DNA of 64,000 nt. Source: Christensenella timonensis (GTDB lineage: Bacteria; Bacillota; Clostridia; Christensenellales; Christensenellaceae). The position numbers and the translations under genes were made by a program. The stretch is from positions 1,860,001 through 1,924,000 of the forward strand of contig NZ_FLKP01000002.1 in the NCBI RefSeq assembly GCF_900087015.1, in the 5' to 3' direction. The notes beneath the pieces were generated by a model. That model made no database searches, was not told the origin of the DNA, and was given only the letters and a program-made list of their open reading frames with translations. Shown here piece by piece: positions 1 to 8,586 of the stretch. How positions within the stretch are numbered: the stretch's first letter is position 1; the number at the start of each line of letters is the position of its first letter.

Positions 1-212
1 CTGATGCTGTCAGTACACTCGATCCCGATCTCGATCCCCTCGCAGGTCTGTCCGCACAAAAACAGGATGCACGATTCCGCAACACATGTTTTTAAATCTT
101 CAATTTCGTCAACGGTATATTCGATATTGCACGCAATACCGGAAACCGCAAGCCGGATTGCCTTGATGTATTCCCGTTTTGCGGGAAACCGCATTTCAAT
201 GATCTCAGCCAT
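1..212 (-). CDS. Anti-sigma regulatory factor, SpoIIAB/RsbW-like (partial)
   Basis: The 3' part of this gene lies outside the window; about 70 N-terminal residues are visible. They begin MAEIIEMRFPAKREYIKAIR and continue with helices containing CNIEYTVDEIEDLKTCVAES, the usual start of the GHKL ATPase fold of SpoIIAB/RsbW Ser/Thr kinases, where the EDLKTAVSEA-like helix carries the N box. Such proteins bind a sigma factor and phosphorylate a STAS antagonist. The ATG lies 2 bp after the stop of the STAS gene, so the two are cotranscribed as in spoIIAA-spoIIAB and rsbV-rsbW. The sigma factor partner would lie beyond position 1. Whether it controls sporulation or stress cannot be told. Confidence 0.8.
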   Translation of the reverse strand, partial: MAEIIEMRFPAKREYIKAIRLAVSGIACNIEYTVDEIEDLKTCVAESCILFLCGQTCEGIEIGIECTDSI

Positions 213-214
213 CT

Positions 215-529
215 TTAAGCCACCTCTATCTCAAATACTTTAGTCAGTCCCGTTACATCAAATATCTTGAATAAATATGGCTTAAGCTGCAATATCTTCA
301 TTGTCCCGCCGTATTCCTTCACCTTCTTCAAAATACTCACCAAAACGCCAAGCCCTGTGGAATCGATATACCGCAGCGCCGAACAGTCGATGCTTACGCC
401 CGACTTGTACTCCTCGATGCTTTCGTCCATGCGCATTTTGAAATCATTGACGCTGTTAAGATCAAGATCGCCGTCAAGCCCTACCTTGATCTCCCTTGCC
501 TGGTCATCATATCTTACCTGAATCTCCAA
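215..529 (-). CDS. STAS-domain anti-sigma factor antagonist (SpoIIAA/RsbV family)
   Basis: A 104-residue single STAS domain. The motif YIDSTGLGVLVSI contains the Ser normally phosphorylated by the partner kinase, which switches the protein between free and sequestered states. Dephosphorylated protein binds the anti-sigma factor and releases the sigma factor. The start is TTG at 527-529, chosen because GGAGG lies 9 nt upstream; a nearby ATG is out of frame. It is first in the operon and is followed directly by the anti-sigma factor. Confidence 0.9.
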   Translation of the reverse strand: MEIQVRYDDQAREIKVGLDGDLDLNSVNDFKMRMDESIEEYKSGVSIDCSALRYIDSTGLGVLVSILKKVKEYGGTMKILQLKPYLFKIFDVTGLTKVFEIEVA

Positions 530-571
530 CCTCTCATACCTCCATTACTGAATTGCTGTTATGATATTTCC

Positions 572-600
572 ATATTACTCCCAGTATTAAATATAAACAA
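572..600 (-). promoter_or_regulatory. Candidate sigma-A promoter for the STAS/anti-sigma operon
   Basis: On the minus strand TTGTTT and TAATAT are separated by 17 bp, about 40 bp upstream of the TTG start. Both boxes are imperfect, so this is a pattern match only. Confidence 0.4.
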
Positions 601-619
601 GACTCTTTTTCATGAAACG

Positions 620-656
620 AAAAATGCGGAGAAATTGATCTTTCCCCGCATTTTTT
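620..656 (-). terminator. Intrinsic terminator after gdhA
   Basis: Inverted repeat AAAATGCGG / CCGCATTTT with a loop of about 16 nt, followed on the minus strand by a T run. It lies 25 bp beyond the gdhA stop. Confidence 0.75.
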
Positions 657-681
657 GCATGTTTTCCCGTTTAAAAAACGC

Positions 682-2031
<1,350 letters not shown>

Positions 2032-2063
2032 TTATTTTTTGGTAAATACACCTTATGGATGAC

Positions 2064-2092
2064 ATTATATCATCATTAAAATTCAAAAACAA
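2064..2092 (-). promoter_or_regulatory. Probable sigma-A promoter of gdhA
   Basis: Minus strand: TTGTTT, 17-bp spacer, perfect TATAAT, about 50 bp upstream of the gdhA ATG. The intergenic stretch 2017-2382 is otherwise AT-rich and shows no convincing gene. Confidence 0.65.
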
Positions 2093-2211
2093 GCTATTTT
2101 TTCTTATTTTTCGACCTGAAATCAGTATTTTTTGCAATTTGGAAAATATTGTCTTTCATTTTTTCAGTGCTTTGGACTGCTGGTTGCTTTTTCTTCCATT
2201 TTTTGCTAAAA

Positions 2212-2247
2212 TAACAATATCACATTGTTATATTGGTGGGGACCAAT
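2212..2247. repeat. Two adjacent inverted repeats in the pncB-gdhA spacer
   Basis: TAACAAT-5 nt-ATTGTTA (2212-2230) is a perfect 7+7 palindrome, followed at once by ATTGGT-GGGG-ACCAAT (2232-2247), a perfect 6+6 palindrome. They lie about 130-170 bp upstream of the gdhA promoter. They could be operators or RNA hairpins; no T run follows, so they are not a terminator. Confidence 0.45.
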
Positions 2248-2297
2248 TATGCAGAGGCGGCGCTTTTTTATAAGGCGTTGCTTTTGTTTTACAAGGA

Positions 2298-2334
2298 CAA
2301 AAAAAGCCGGATATTCGCTGATGCCCGGCTTTTC
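2298..2334 (-). terminator. Intrinsic terminator after pncB
   Basis: AAAAGCCGG / CCGGCTTTT hairpin with a 14-nt loop; on the minus strand it ends in seven T. It lies 49 bp beyond the pncB stop and closes the ligase-lgt-pncB unit. Confidence 0.8.
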
Positions 2335-2382
2335 ACGTTTTCTATTCCATCCTTTGCCGCCGTCCTGCCCCGACCGCCGCCA

Positions 2383-3807
2383 TCACTTATTCAGCAGCTT
2401 TTTCTTCAGGTTATAAAGCCCGTCGGAAAGGTCCACCTTGTACAGGTGCGGACGCTTGATGCGCTTGAATTCGTCCCAGAAGGTTGCCATGTCGGCGCGC
2501 GCGTATTCCTGTATCTCCTTTAAGGAGGGCGAGGTATAGACCTGCTTGCCGTCCTCAAATACCGGCACAAACAGCTCGCGGATCGTAAAATCGGTGAGCG
2601 TCATTTTTTTCCATGTTTCCAGCGGATCAAAAATAGTCAGCGGTTTGCTTTCGTCGATCGCTTCATCCGCAAGCATGATCAGGTCGGCGATCGCCATGCC
2701 GTCTGATTTTCCATAGATACGCACGACTTTTTTGATTCCCGGATTGGTGATCTTCCAGACGTTCTCGCTGATCTTCAGCTTAGGCGTCATTTCCCCGCCG
2801 GGCGTTTCCGCCGCGCTCAGCTTATACACGCCGCCCAGCGCCGGATGGTCGTGCCCGGTGATCATCTTGGTGCCCACGCCCCACACATCGATTTTCGCCC
2901 CCTGCTGCTTTAGGTCGGCGATCGTGTATTCGTCCAGGTCGCCCGAAGCAAAAATGCGCGCCTGTGCGAAGCCCGCCGCGTCCAGCATCTTGCGCGCCTG
3001 CTTGGAAAGGTATGCGAGGTCGCCGGAATCCAGGCGGATCCCCACCGGCTCATAGCCTTTTTCCTGCAGCTCGCGGAAAGCCTGTATCGCATTGGGTACG
3101 CCGCTTTTCAACGTATCATAGGTGTCCACCAGCAGCATGCAATTCTGCGGGAACGTTTCCGCATAGGCGCGGAAGGCTGTCAGCTCGTCCGGGAAGCTCA
3201 TCACCCAGCTGTGCGCATGCGTACCTGCCGCCGTTGCGCCGAACATCTGCGCCGTCAGGACGTTTGAGGTAGAACTGCAGCCCCCGATGAGCGCCGCACG
3301 CGCACCGTATATCCCCGCATCCGGGCCTTGCGCCCGCCGCAGGCCGAACTCCAGCACGGGATCGCCCTGCGCCGCATAAACGACGCGGCTCGCCTTGGTC
3401 GCGATCAGCGTCTGGTGGTTGACGATATTTAAAAGCGCCGTTTCGATGAGCTGCGCCTCACAGATGGGGGCGCATACCCGCAGAAGCGGTTCCATGGGAA
3501 ACACGACCGTCCCTTCGGGGATCGCCATGATCTCTCCTGTGAAGCGGAAATCTTTCAAAAACTCCAGGAAATCCTCCCCGAACAGGTTTAGCGACCGCAG
3601 GTAAGAGATATCTTCTTGTGCAAAGGAGATATTGTTGATCAGCTCGATCACCTGTTCCAGTCCCGCGCATACCGCATAATTGGTTTCGTCTCCCTGGCGG
3701 CGGAAAAACAGGTCGTAGACCGCTTTATCCCTGTGCTTTCCTGCCTTGAAATAACCGTACATCATTGTAAGCTGGTAAAGATCCGTCATCATGGTCAAAT
3801 TTCTCAT
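2383..3807 (-). CDS. pncB: Nicotinate phosphoribosyltransferase
   Basis: 474 residues, typical for the family. It converts nicotinate and PRPP to nicotinate mononucleotide in NAD salvage. Recognisable parts are the N-terminal MTDLYQLTMMYGYF, the mid-protein EFGLRRAQGPDAG with the phosphate-binding neighbourhood, LLVDTYDTLKSGVPNAI, and GIRLDSGDLAYLS. An upstream in-frame start would add 30 residues unlike the family; the ATG at 3805-3807 has GAGGTG 8 nt upstream and is preferred. It is the last gene of a unit with lgt (59-bp gap) and the acyl-CoA ligase. Confidence 0.95.
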   Translation of the reverse strand: MRNLTMMTDLYQLTMMYGYFKAGKHRDKAVYDLFFRRQGDETNYAVCAGLEQVIELINNISFAQEDISYLRSLNLFGEDFLEFLKDFRFTGEIMAIPEGTVVFPMEPLLRVCAPICEAQLIETALLNIVNHQTLIATKASRVVYAAQGDPVLEFGLRRAQGPDAGIYGARAALIGGCSSTSNVLTAQMFGATAAGTHAHSWVMSFPDELTAFRAYAETFPQNCMLLVDTYDTLKSGVPNAIQAFRELQEKGYEPVGIRLDSGDLAYLSKQARKMLDAAGFAQARIFASGDLDEYTIADLKQQGAKIDVWGVGTKMITGHDHPALGGVYKLSAAETPGGEMTPKLKISENVWKITNPGIKKVVRIYGKSDGMAIADLIMLADEAIDESKPLTIFDPLETWKKMTLTDFTIRELFVPVFEDGKQVYTSPSLKEIQEYARADMATFWDEFKRIKRPHLYKVDLSDGLYNLKKKLLNK

Positions 3808-3866
3808 GGTACACACCTCATGAAGATAAAATTTAAGGGCGGAAAATCCCGCCCGGCTACATTTGT

Positions 3867-4715
3867 CTATGCTTCCTTTTTCTTGAAATCCTGGCAATAC
3901 TGCCCTTCATACAGGACATTCGGCTTATTGCGCTTCCTCATTGCAAGGATATAGACCGCACCGATCGCGATCAGGACTATGGATAAGAACTGCGAAACGG
4001 GCATGCCCGGCCACAGCTGCAGCGTGGAAATGCGGATGCCTTCGATCCAGAAACGGCCGATCCCATAGCCGATCAGGTACATGGCGAACACATTGCCGTC
4101 ATGCTTTGCACGCCGCGCATAGATGAGTAATAACGCAAGAACGCCTAAGTCCCACATGCTCTCGTAAAAGAAAGTCGCCTGCACCCATTGGTTGACGATC
4201 ATTTCCGTTCCCGTCCAGCGCTCCTGGATATACACCGCGTACGGGAAAAACTGGAGGTTGGGATCGGTGACCACATTGCCGAACGCTTCCTGGTTGACAA
4301 AATTCCCCCACCGTCCGATGGCCTGCCCTAAAATAAGCCCGGGCGCGCACACATCAAGCAAGCGTCCCAGCGGAAATTTTTTCCATTTAGAAAGGATCAG
4401 CGCGGCAACGATGCCGCCGATGATCGCACCGTAGATCGCAATGCCCCCTTGCCAGACCGCAACGATCTGCTCCGGGTGCTGGGAAAAATATTCCCATTCA
4501 AACGCCACATAATAGATGCGCGCGCCGACAATGGAAAGAGGCAGCGCCAAAATCATAAAATCGATCAATAACTCCGCGGTATAGCCCCTGCGCTTTGCTT
4601 CAAATATGGCGAGCGCCACACCCGCAACGATCCCGCAGGCGATGATGATGCCGTACCAGGCAATATTGAGCCCTTCTATGCCGAACAAATTATGTATTGC
4701 AATGTTATCAATCAT
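3867..4715 (-). CDS. lgt: Prolipoprotein diacylglyceryl transferase
   Basis: 282 residues with about seven hydrophobic membrane segments. It transfers diacylglycerol from phosphatidylglycerol to the lipobox cysteine of prolipoproteins at the membrane. The signature GRWGNFVNQEAFG, with the essential Arg, is present, as are YGAIIGG and GYGIGRFWIEGIR with the second conserved Arg. A plausible client in this window is the solute-binding lipoprotein at 8.6 kb. The gene starts 15 bp after the acyl-CoA ligase stop and precedes pncB. Confidence 0.95.
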   Translation of the reverse strand: MIDNIAIHNLFGIEGLNIAWYGIIIACGIVAGVALAIFEAKRRGYTAELLIDFMILALPLSIVGARIYYVAFEWEYFSQHPEQIVAVWQGGIAIYGAIIGGIVAALILSKWKKFPLGRLLDVCAPGLILGQAIGRWGNFVNQEAFGNVVTDPNLQFFPYAVYIQERWTGTEMIVNQWVQATFFYESMWDLGVLALLLIYARRAKHDGNVFAMYLIGYGIGRFWIEGIRISTLQLWPGMPVSQFLSIVLIAIGAVYILAMRKRNKPNVLYEGQYCQDFKKKEA

Positions 4716-4730
4716 TTTTGCTATGCCACG

Positions 4731-6395
4731 TTATGCGGTTTCGATCTTTGCCGCATCCTTCAAATCCAATTCTTCGATCGCCCACTCGCGCATTTTATAC
4801 TTTTGTATCTTGCCGCTTGCCGTCATTGGGAAGCTGTCCACAAAGCGGATATAACGCGGCGCTTTGAAACGGGAAAGGCCGTTCTTGACGAAATCGACCA
4901 TCTCTTCTTCCGTCGCCGTTTCGCCGTCTTTTAGAATGACGCAGGCAAGCACCTCTTCCCCGTAGCGCTTGTCCGGCACGCCGATCACCTGCACGTCGCG
5001 CACCTTGGGATTTGTGTATAAAAATTCCTCGATTTCGCGCGGGTAAATGTTTTCGCCGCCGCGGATGATCATATCCTTTAGGCGCCCGGTGATCTTGAAG
5101 TACCCGTCCTTGTCCATCGTACCGAGGTCGCCCGTATGCAGCCATCCGTCTTTATCGATCGCCTGCGCCGTCGCCTCCGGCATTTTATAATAGCCTTTCA
5201 TGATATTATATCCGCGGGCCACGATCTCTCCCTGCACGTCAAACGGCGCGTCCTCGCCCGTTTCCGGGTCGACGATCTTCGCCTCTACGCCCGGTATTTT
5301 CTTCCCTACCGTCGCCACGCGCACTTCGATCGGATCCGTCGTCGTCGTCATCGTGATGGCGGGAGAAGACTCCGTCTGTCCGTATGTGATGGTGATCTCG
5401 CTCATATTCATATCGGTCATCGCGCGCTTCATAAATTCGATGGGGCACGGCGAACCTGCCATGATGCCCGTACGCAGCGTGGAAAAGTCGTATTTTTCAA
5501 AATCCGGATGGTCGAGCATGGAAATGAACATCGTCGGCACGCCATGCACCGCGGTACATTTTTCCGTCTGGATCGCGTTCATGACCTTGACCGGGTTAAA
5601 GTGGTCGATCAGCACCATCGTCGCGGCATGCGTATACGAGGCCATAACGCCGAGCACGCATCCGAAGCAATGGAACAGCGGCACATTGATACACAGGATA
5701 TCGTTGGGCGTAAATTTCATGCAGTCGCCGATCGCCATCCCGTTGTTGACGAGGTTGTAGTGCGTCAGCATGACGCCCTTGGGAAACCCTGTCGTACCCG
5801 ACGTATACTGCATGTTAATCACGTCGTGGATGTCCAGTTCGCTTTTGCGCTGCGCAAGCTCTTCCGGGCTCACCTTCTCTGCGAATTCAAACAGATCGCC
5901 CCAGGCGAACATGCCCGGCTTGTCCTCTTTGTCGAGAAAGATCACATTTTTCAAACAAGGCAGCCTTTCCGACTTAAGCTCGCCCGGCTTACATTCCTTA
6001 AGTTCCGGGCACAGGCCGTAAATATGGTCGACATAATTGTTGTCCCTTACCCCCTGCATCATAATGAGCGCCTTAGTATCGCTCTGCTTTAAGAGGTACT
6101 CAAGCTCAAACTGCTTGTAATTCGTATTGACCGTGACCATGACCGCCCCCATCTTGGCGGTCGCAAACTGTGTAATGATCCATTCCGGGTAATTGCTCGC
6201 CCAGATCGAGACCTTATCGTCTTTTTCGATCCCCATGCCCATAAAGCCGCGCGCGACCCTGTCGGTCAGCTCGTCGAACTCCTTATAGGTATAGCGGATT
6301 CCCAAATATGGCGCCACCACCGCTTCATGATCCGGATAGCGCTCCGCCTGTTTTGTGAGCAAATCCCCAATCGTTATCTTCATCAATTCAGACAT
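4731..6395 (-). CDS. AMP-forming acyl-CoA synthetase (fatty/medium-chain type)
   Basis: 554 residues of the ANL superfamily. It activates a carboxylic acid with ATP to an acyl-AMP and then to the acyl-CoA. The P-loop-like motif is YTSGTTGFPKGVMLTH, followed by YGQTESSP, the hinge region GWLHTGDLGTMDKDGYF, ITGRLKDMIIRGGENIYP, and the C-terminal SGKIQKYKMREW with the catalytic lysine. The substrate cannot be read from sequence; relatives act on medium- or long-chain or branched acids. The start MSELMK is chosen because GGGAGG lies 7 nt upstream; a longer frame would include that site. It is the first gene of ligase-lgt-pncB. Confidence 0.9.
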   Translation of the reverse strand: MSELMKITIGDLLTKQAERYPDHEAVVAPYLGIRYTYKEFDELTDRVARGFMGMGIEKDDKVSIWASNYPEWIITQFATAKMGAVMVTVNTNYKQFELEYLLKQSDTKALIMMQGVRDNNYVDHIYGLCPELKECKPGELKSERLPCLKNVIFLDKEDKPGMFAWGDLFEFAEKVSPEELAQRKSELDIHDVINMQYTSGTTGFPKGVMLTHYNLVNNGMAIGDCMKFTPNDILCINVPLFHCFGCVLGVMASYTHAATMVLIDHFNPVKVMNAIQTEKCTAVHGVPTMFISMLDHPDFEKYDFSTLRTGIMAGSPCPIEFMKRAMTDMNMSEITITYGQTESSPAITMTTTTDPIEVRVATVGKKIPGVEAKIVDPETGEDAPFDVQGEIVARGYNIMKGYYKMPEATAQAIDKDGWLHTGDLGTMDKDGYFKITGRLKDMIIRGGENIYPREIEEFLYTNPKVRDVQVIGVPDKRYGEEVLACVILKDGETATEEEMVDFVKNGLSRFKAPRYIRFVDSFPMTASGKIQKYKMREWAIEELDLKDAAKIETA

Positions 6396-6436
6396 ACATC
6401 CGCCTCCCTGAAACCTATTCAAAACTTAACCAATAT

Positions 6437-6465
6437 ATTTTATCAAATAAGTGCTGTTTCCGCAA
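6437..6465 (-). promoter_or_regulatory. Candidate sigma-A promoter for ligase-lgt-pncB
   Basis: Minus strand TTGCGG, 17 bp, TAAAAT, about 42 bp upstream of the ligase ATG. Confidence 0.5.
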
Positions 6466-6481
6466 CCTGCGGCGCAAAATT

Positions 6482-7393
6482 TTAGCGCGACCTAAGGAAG
6501 GTCTGGTACGTTTCGGCAAGCCCCGTATCAAACGGCGTATATCTAAACCCAATCGCTTCGCTGATTTTGTTCCCGTCGTAGAGCTCGTCGGCATCGAGCG
6601 GGAACGGCAGAGGGATATTCTCGCGGTAAACTTCCTCCACCGTGACGTTCCTTCTCTTGAGGGGCCGGCCTGCCAAAGCCCCCAACAGCTCCGTCAGGCT
6701 TTGATACGAGACACGCTCCGGCCCGGCAAGGTTATACGTTTGCCCGTATACAGCCGGGTTCGCCGCGCACCCCATCAGGATACGCGCGATATCCTTTACA
6801 TAGACGAAGGAAAATGCACAGTGTGAATCCACAGGGAACGGGATCTCCCGATCCTTTTCCATCAATTCAAAATAATACGACTCACGCGGCGCATAGTTGA
6901 AGGGCCCGTACACAAAAGCAGGACGCAGGATAGTGTACGCTATCCCGCTTCCTGTACACACTGCCTTCAATTCTTTTTCCAGCAGCATCTTGCCGTACGC
7001 ATATTCCGCGCCGGGATATTGCCCCTGCTCTGTGATCTGCGGCGCGTCCTCCTTTTTCGGAGCGCCCGCAGACGGCGCAAACACGCTGCAGCTGCTGATG
7101 TAGATGTATTGCTTTGTCCCGACCGGCAGGCTTTGCACCGCACTGCGGACATCCCCCGGATCGTACGCGCAAAAATCAATGACCGCATCAAAGGGCACCT
7201 CGCCCGCAAGGGCATCGCGCATCCCCTGCGCATCGTGCCGGTCTGCGCGGATTTCCCTGATTTTCCCATTTTTGAGCGGAAAACGCCCGCGATTCAATAC
7301 GCACAATTCAAAATCCGTTTCACGCGCCGCCAGGATGGAAAACACGCGGCCGATAAAATAGCTTCCCCCGATCACCAATACCCTTGCACCCAT
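6482..7393 (-). CDS. NAD-dependent epimerase/dehydratase family protein (extended SDR)
   Basis: 303 residues. The Rossmann motif is atypical, VIGGSYFIGR instead of GxxGxxG, as in the subgroup close to plant CSP41 and nucleoside-diphosphate-sugar epimerases. The YxxxK catalytic pair is AYGKMLLEK, and AVIDFCAYDPGDVRS follows the cofactor-binding strands. The substrate is unknown. The ATG at 7391-7393 is favoured because AAGGAG lies 9 nt upstream; an upstream GTG would contain that site. It begins 14 bp after the HAD phosphatase, so the two are probably cotranscribed from 8099-8127, which may indicate a shared sugar-phosphate theme. Confidence 0.8.
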   Translation of the reverse strand: MGARVLVIGGSYFIGRVFSILAARETDFELCVLNRGRFPLKNGKIREIRADRHDAQGMRDALAGEVPFDAVIDFCAYDPGDVRSAVQSLPVGTKQYIYISSCSVFAPSAGAPKKEDAPQITEQGQYPGAEYAYGKMLLEKELKAVCTGSGIAYTILRPAFVYGPFNYAPRESYYFELMEKDREIPFPVDSHCAFSFVYVKDIARILMGCAANPAVYGQTYNLAGPERVSYQSLTELLGALAGRPLKRRNVTVEEVYRENIPLPFPLDADELYDGNKISEAIGFRYTPFDTGLAETYQTFLRSR

Positions 7394-7407
7394 ACGCCTT
7401 TTCTCCT

Positions 7408-8067
7408 TCACTGCAGCAGTTCTTCCAATGAACCGACCACCCTGTCCGCAAGGGACAAGTCCTGCTCGCCGGAATCCGGATTCTTAAGACCGATCGCATA
7501 CAGCCCCGCCGCTTTCGCCGCCTTTACGCCTGCGGCGGAATCCTCAATCGCAATGCCCTTATGCGGCTGTACCTCAAGCGCCTCGCAGGCGTTCAGGTAA
7601 ACGTCCGGCGCCGGTTTACCCCGCCCCGCATCCTCCGCGCTCGCGAGCGCATCGAAGTAGTCCCGGATGCCTGCGCTTTTCAAAGACAGCATGATATTCT
7701 TTTTTGACGAGGAAGAAGCGACCGCCAGCTTCCTTTTTTTTGCACTGATCATGCCAACCAGTTCCCTTACCCCCGGCAGCACCGGCGGGTTTTGCGTCGT
7801 TTCAAAATAGCGGGATATCCCGTCCACATAACGCTCGATCAGTTCTTCTACCGAATACGGTATCTGGTACCGGCGTTTGATCTCTCCCCAGCAGTCCTGT
7901 TCGCATTTTCCTACAAAATTCTCATTGTAGTCCCAGGTCTCAAGCTCGCCGCCATACGGCCTTACCATATCGTTCAGGATGTCCATATGGATCGGCTCGC
8001 TGTTGATGATCACACCGTCCAAATCAAAAATAACCGCATCGTAACCTTCTAAAAAATTGTTGCCCAT
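7408..8067 (-). CDS. HAD-family hydrolase, beta-phosphoglucomutase/phosphatase-like
   Basis: 219 residues of HAD subfamily IA. Motif I is VIFDLDGVIINSEPIH with the nucleophile Asp and the DGVI signature of the beta-phosphoglucomutase group. Motif II is AVASSSSKKN, motif III GRGKPAPDVY, motif IV IAIEDSAAG. A helical cap lies between motifs I and II. It could be a sugar phosphatase or a phosphomutase; these cannot be separated by eye. The start MGNNFLEGYD has AGGAGA 6 nt upstream; the frame extends further but without the family pattern. First gene of a two-gene unit with the epimerase. Confidence 0.85.
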   Translation of the reverse strand: MGNNFLEGYDAVIFDLDGVIINSEPIHMDILNDMVRPYGGELETWDYNENFVGKCEQDCWGEIKRRYQIPYSVEELIERYVDGISRYFETTQNPPVLPGVRELVGMISAKKRKLAVASSSSKKNIMLSLKSAGIRDYFDALASAEDAGRGKPAPDVYLNACEALEVQPHKGIAIEDSAAGVKAAKAAGLYAIGLKNPDSGEQDLSLADRVVGSLEELLQ

Positions 8068-8098
8068 TTCTTTCTCCTGTCGTAAATTTCCCTTATCC

Positions 8099-8127
8099 AG
8101 TATAGTGAATCCGCCGCATTTTTGCAA
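8099..8127 (-). promoter_or_regulatory. Sigma-A promoter for HAD-epimerase unit
   Basis: Minus strand TTGCAA, 17-bp spacer, TATACT, 32 bp upstream of the HAD ATG. It lies just past the terminator of the 6S/tRNA unit, as expected for a new transcript. Confidence 0.65.
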
Positions 8128-8129
8128 AT

Positions 8130-8162
8130 AAAAAAAGCCCATGCCATAAAGGCAAGGGCTTG
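8130..8162 (-). terminator. Intrinsic terminator of the 6S RNA/tRNA-Gln unit
   Basis: Minus strand hairpin AAGCCC-t-TGCC / GGCA-t-GGGCTT with a 5-nt loop and a run of seven T. It begins at the CCA end of the tRNA. Confidence 0.85.
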
Positions 8163-8236
8163 TGGCAGCCGAATAAGGATTCGAACCTTAAATGAACGAG
8201 TCAGAGTCGTTAGTGTTACCGTTACACCATTCGGCT
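8163..8236 (-). tRNA. tRNA-Gln (anticodon CUG)
   Basis: A 74-nt cloverleaf with encoded CCA. Acceptor AGCCGAA/TTCGGCT, D stem GTGT/ACAC, anticodon stem AACGA/TCGTT with loop CTCTGAC giving anticodon CTG, T arm TAAGG-TTCGAAT-CCTTA, discriminator G73. All stems pair fully. It lies directly downstream of the probable 6S RNA and is probably processed from the same transcript. Confidence 0.95.
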
Positions 8237-8256
8237 ATCTATAAAATATGACCCAA

Positions 8257-8435
8257 AGTGCCGTACGCTTTGAATCCTAACACCCGCCTCTCGGCAGGTG
8301 GGTATCCTGCTCCCAGCTTTAGGCTTCCTGCGCGCAGCAGACGTGCTCACCGCTGAAAAGACGCTGGATTCCCGGATTTAGAATGTGGGTTTAAAATACA
8401 AAGCATTACGCACACTTCAGGAAATCTTTTTTCCG
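8257..8435 (-). ncRNA. ssrS: Probable 6S RNA
   Basis: The stretch has no ORF but strong structure. Read on the minus strand, the 5' end GTGCGTAATGCTTTG pairs with the 3' end CAAAGCGTACGGCAC as a long closing stem, and an internal hairpin ACCCACCTGC / GCGGGTGTT precedes AGGATTCAAAGCGTACGG. This arrangement and the 3' sequence resemble 6S RNAs of Firmicutes, which mimic an open promoter and bind sigma-A RNA polymerase. A good promoter stands at the right place upstream. Ends are approximate, and the assignment rests on memory of the family consensus, not on a covariance search. Confidence 0.7.
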
Positions 8436-8441
8436 TGTATT

Positions 8442-8470
8442 ATAATATCATAGCCCCCCTTCGTTGTAAA
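8442..8470 (-). promoter_or_regulatory. Sigma-A promoter for 6S RNA/tRNA-Gln
   Basis: Minus strand TTTACA, 17-bp spacer, TATTAT; predicted transcription start near 8435, at the 5' end of the structured RNA. Confidence 0.65.
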
Positions 8471-8586
8471 CCCTCATTTGCAAACTTTCTCACTTCTTTT
8501 TTCTTTCTTGAAGACGTTCTATAAATATGTACTTTTCCTATCAGGTATGCTATTATAAAAGGAACAAAATTTTGGGGGAAATCAAA

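Noticed and set aside
5136-6092. 318-codon plus-strand open frame opposite the acyl-CoA ligase
   Set aside because: His/Arg-rich shadow of a clear ANL enzyme.
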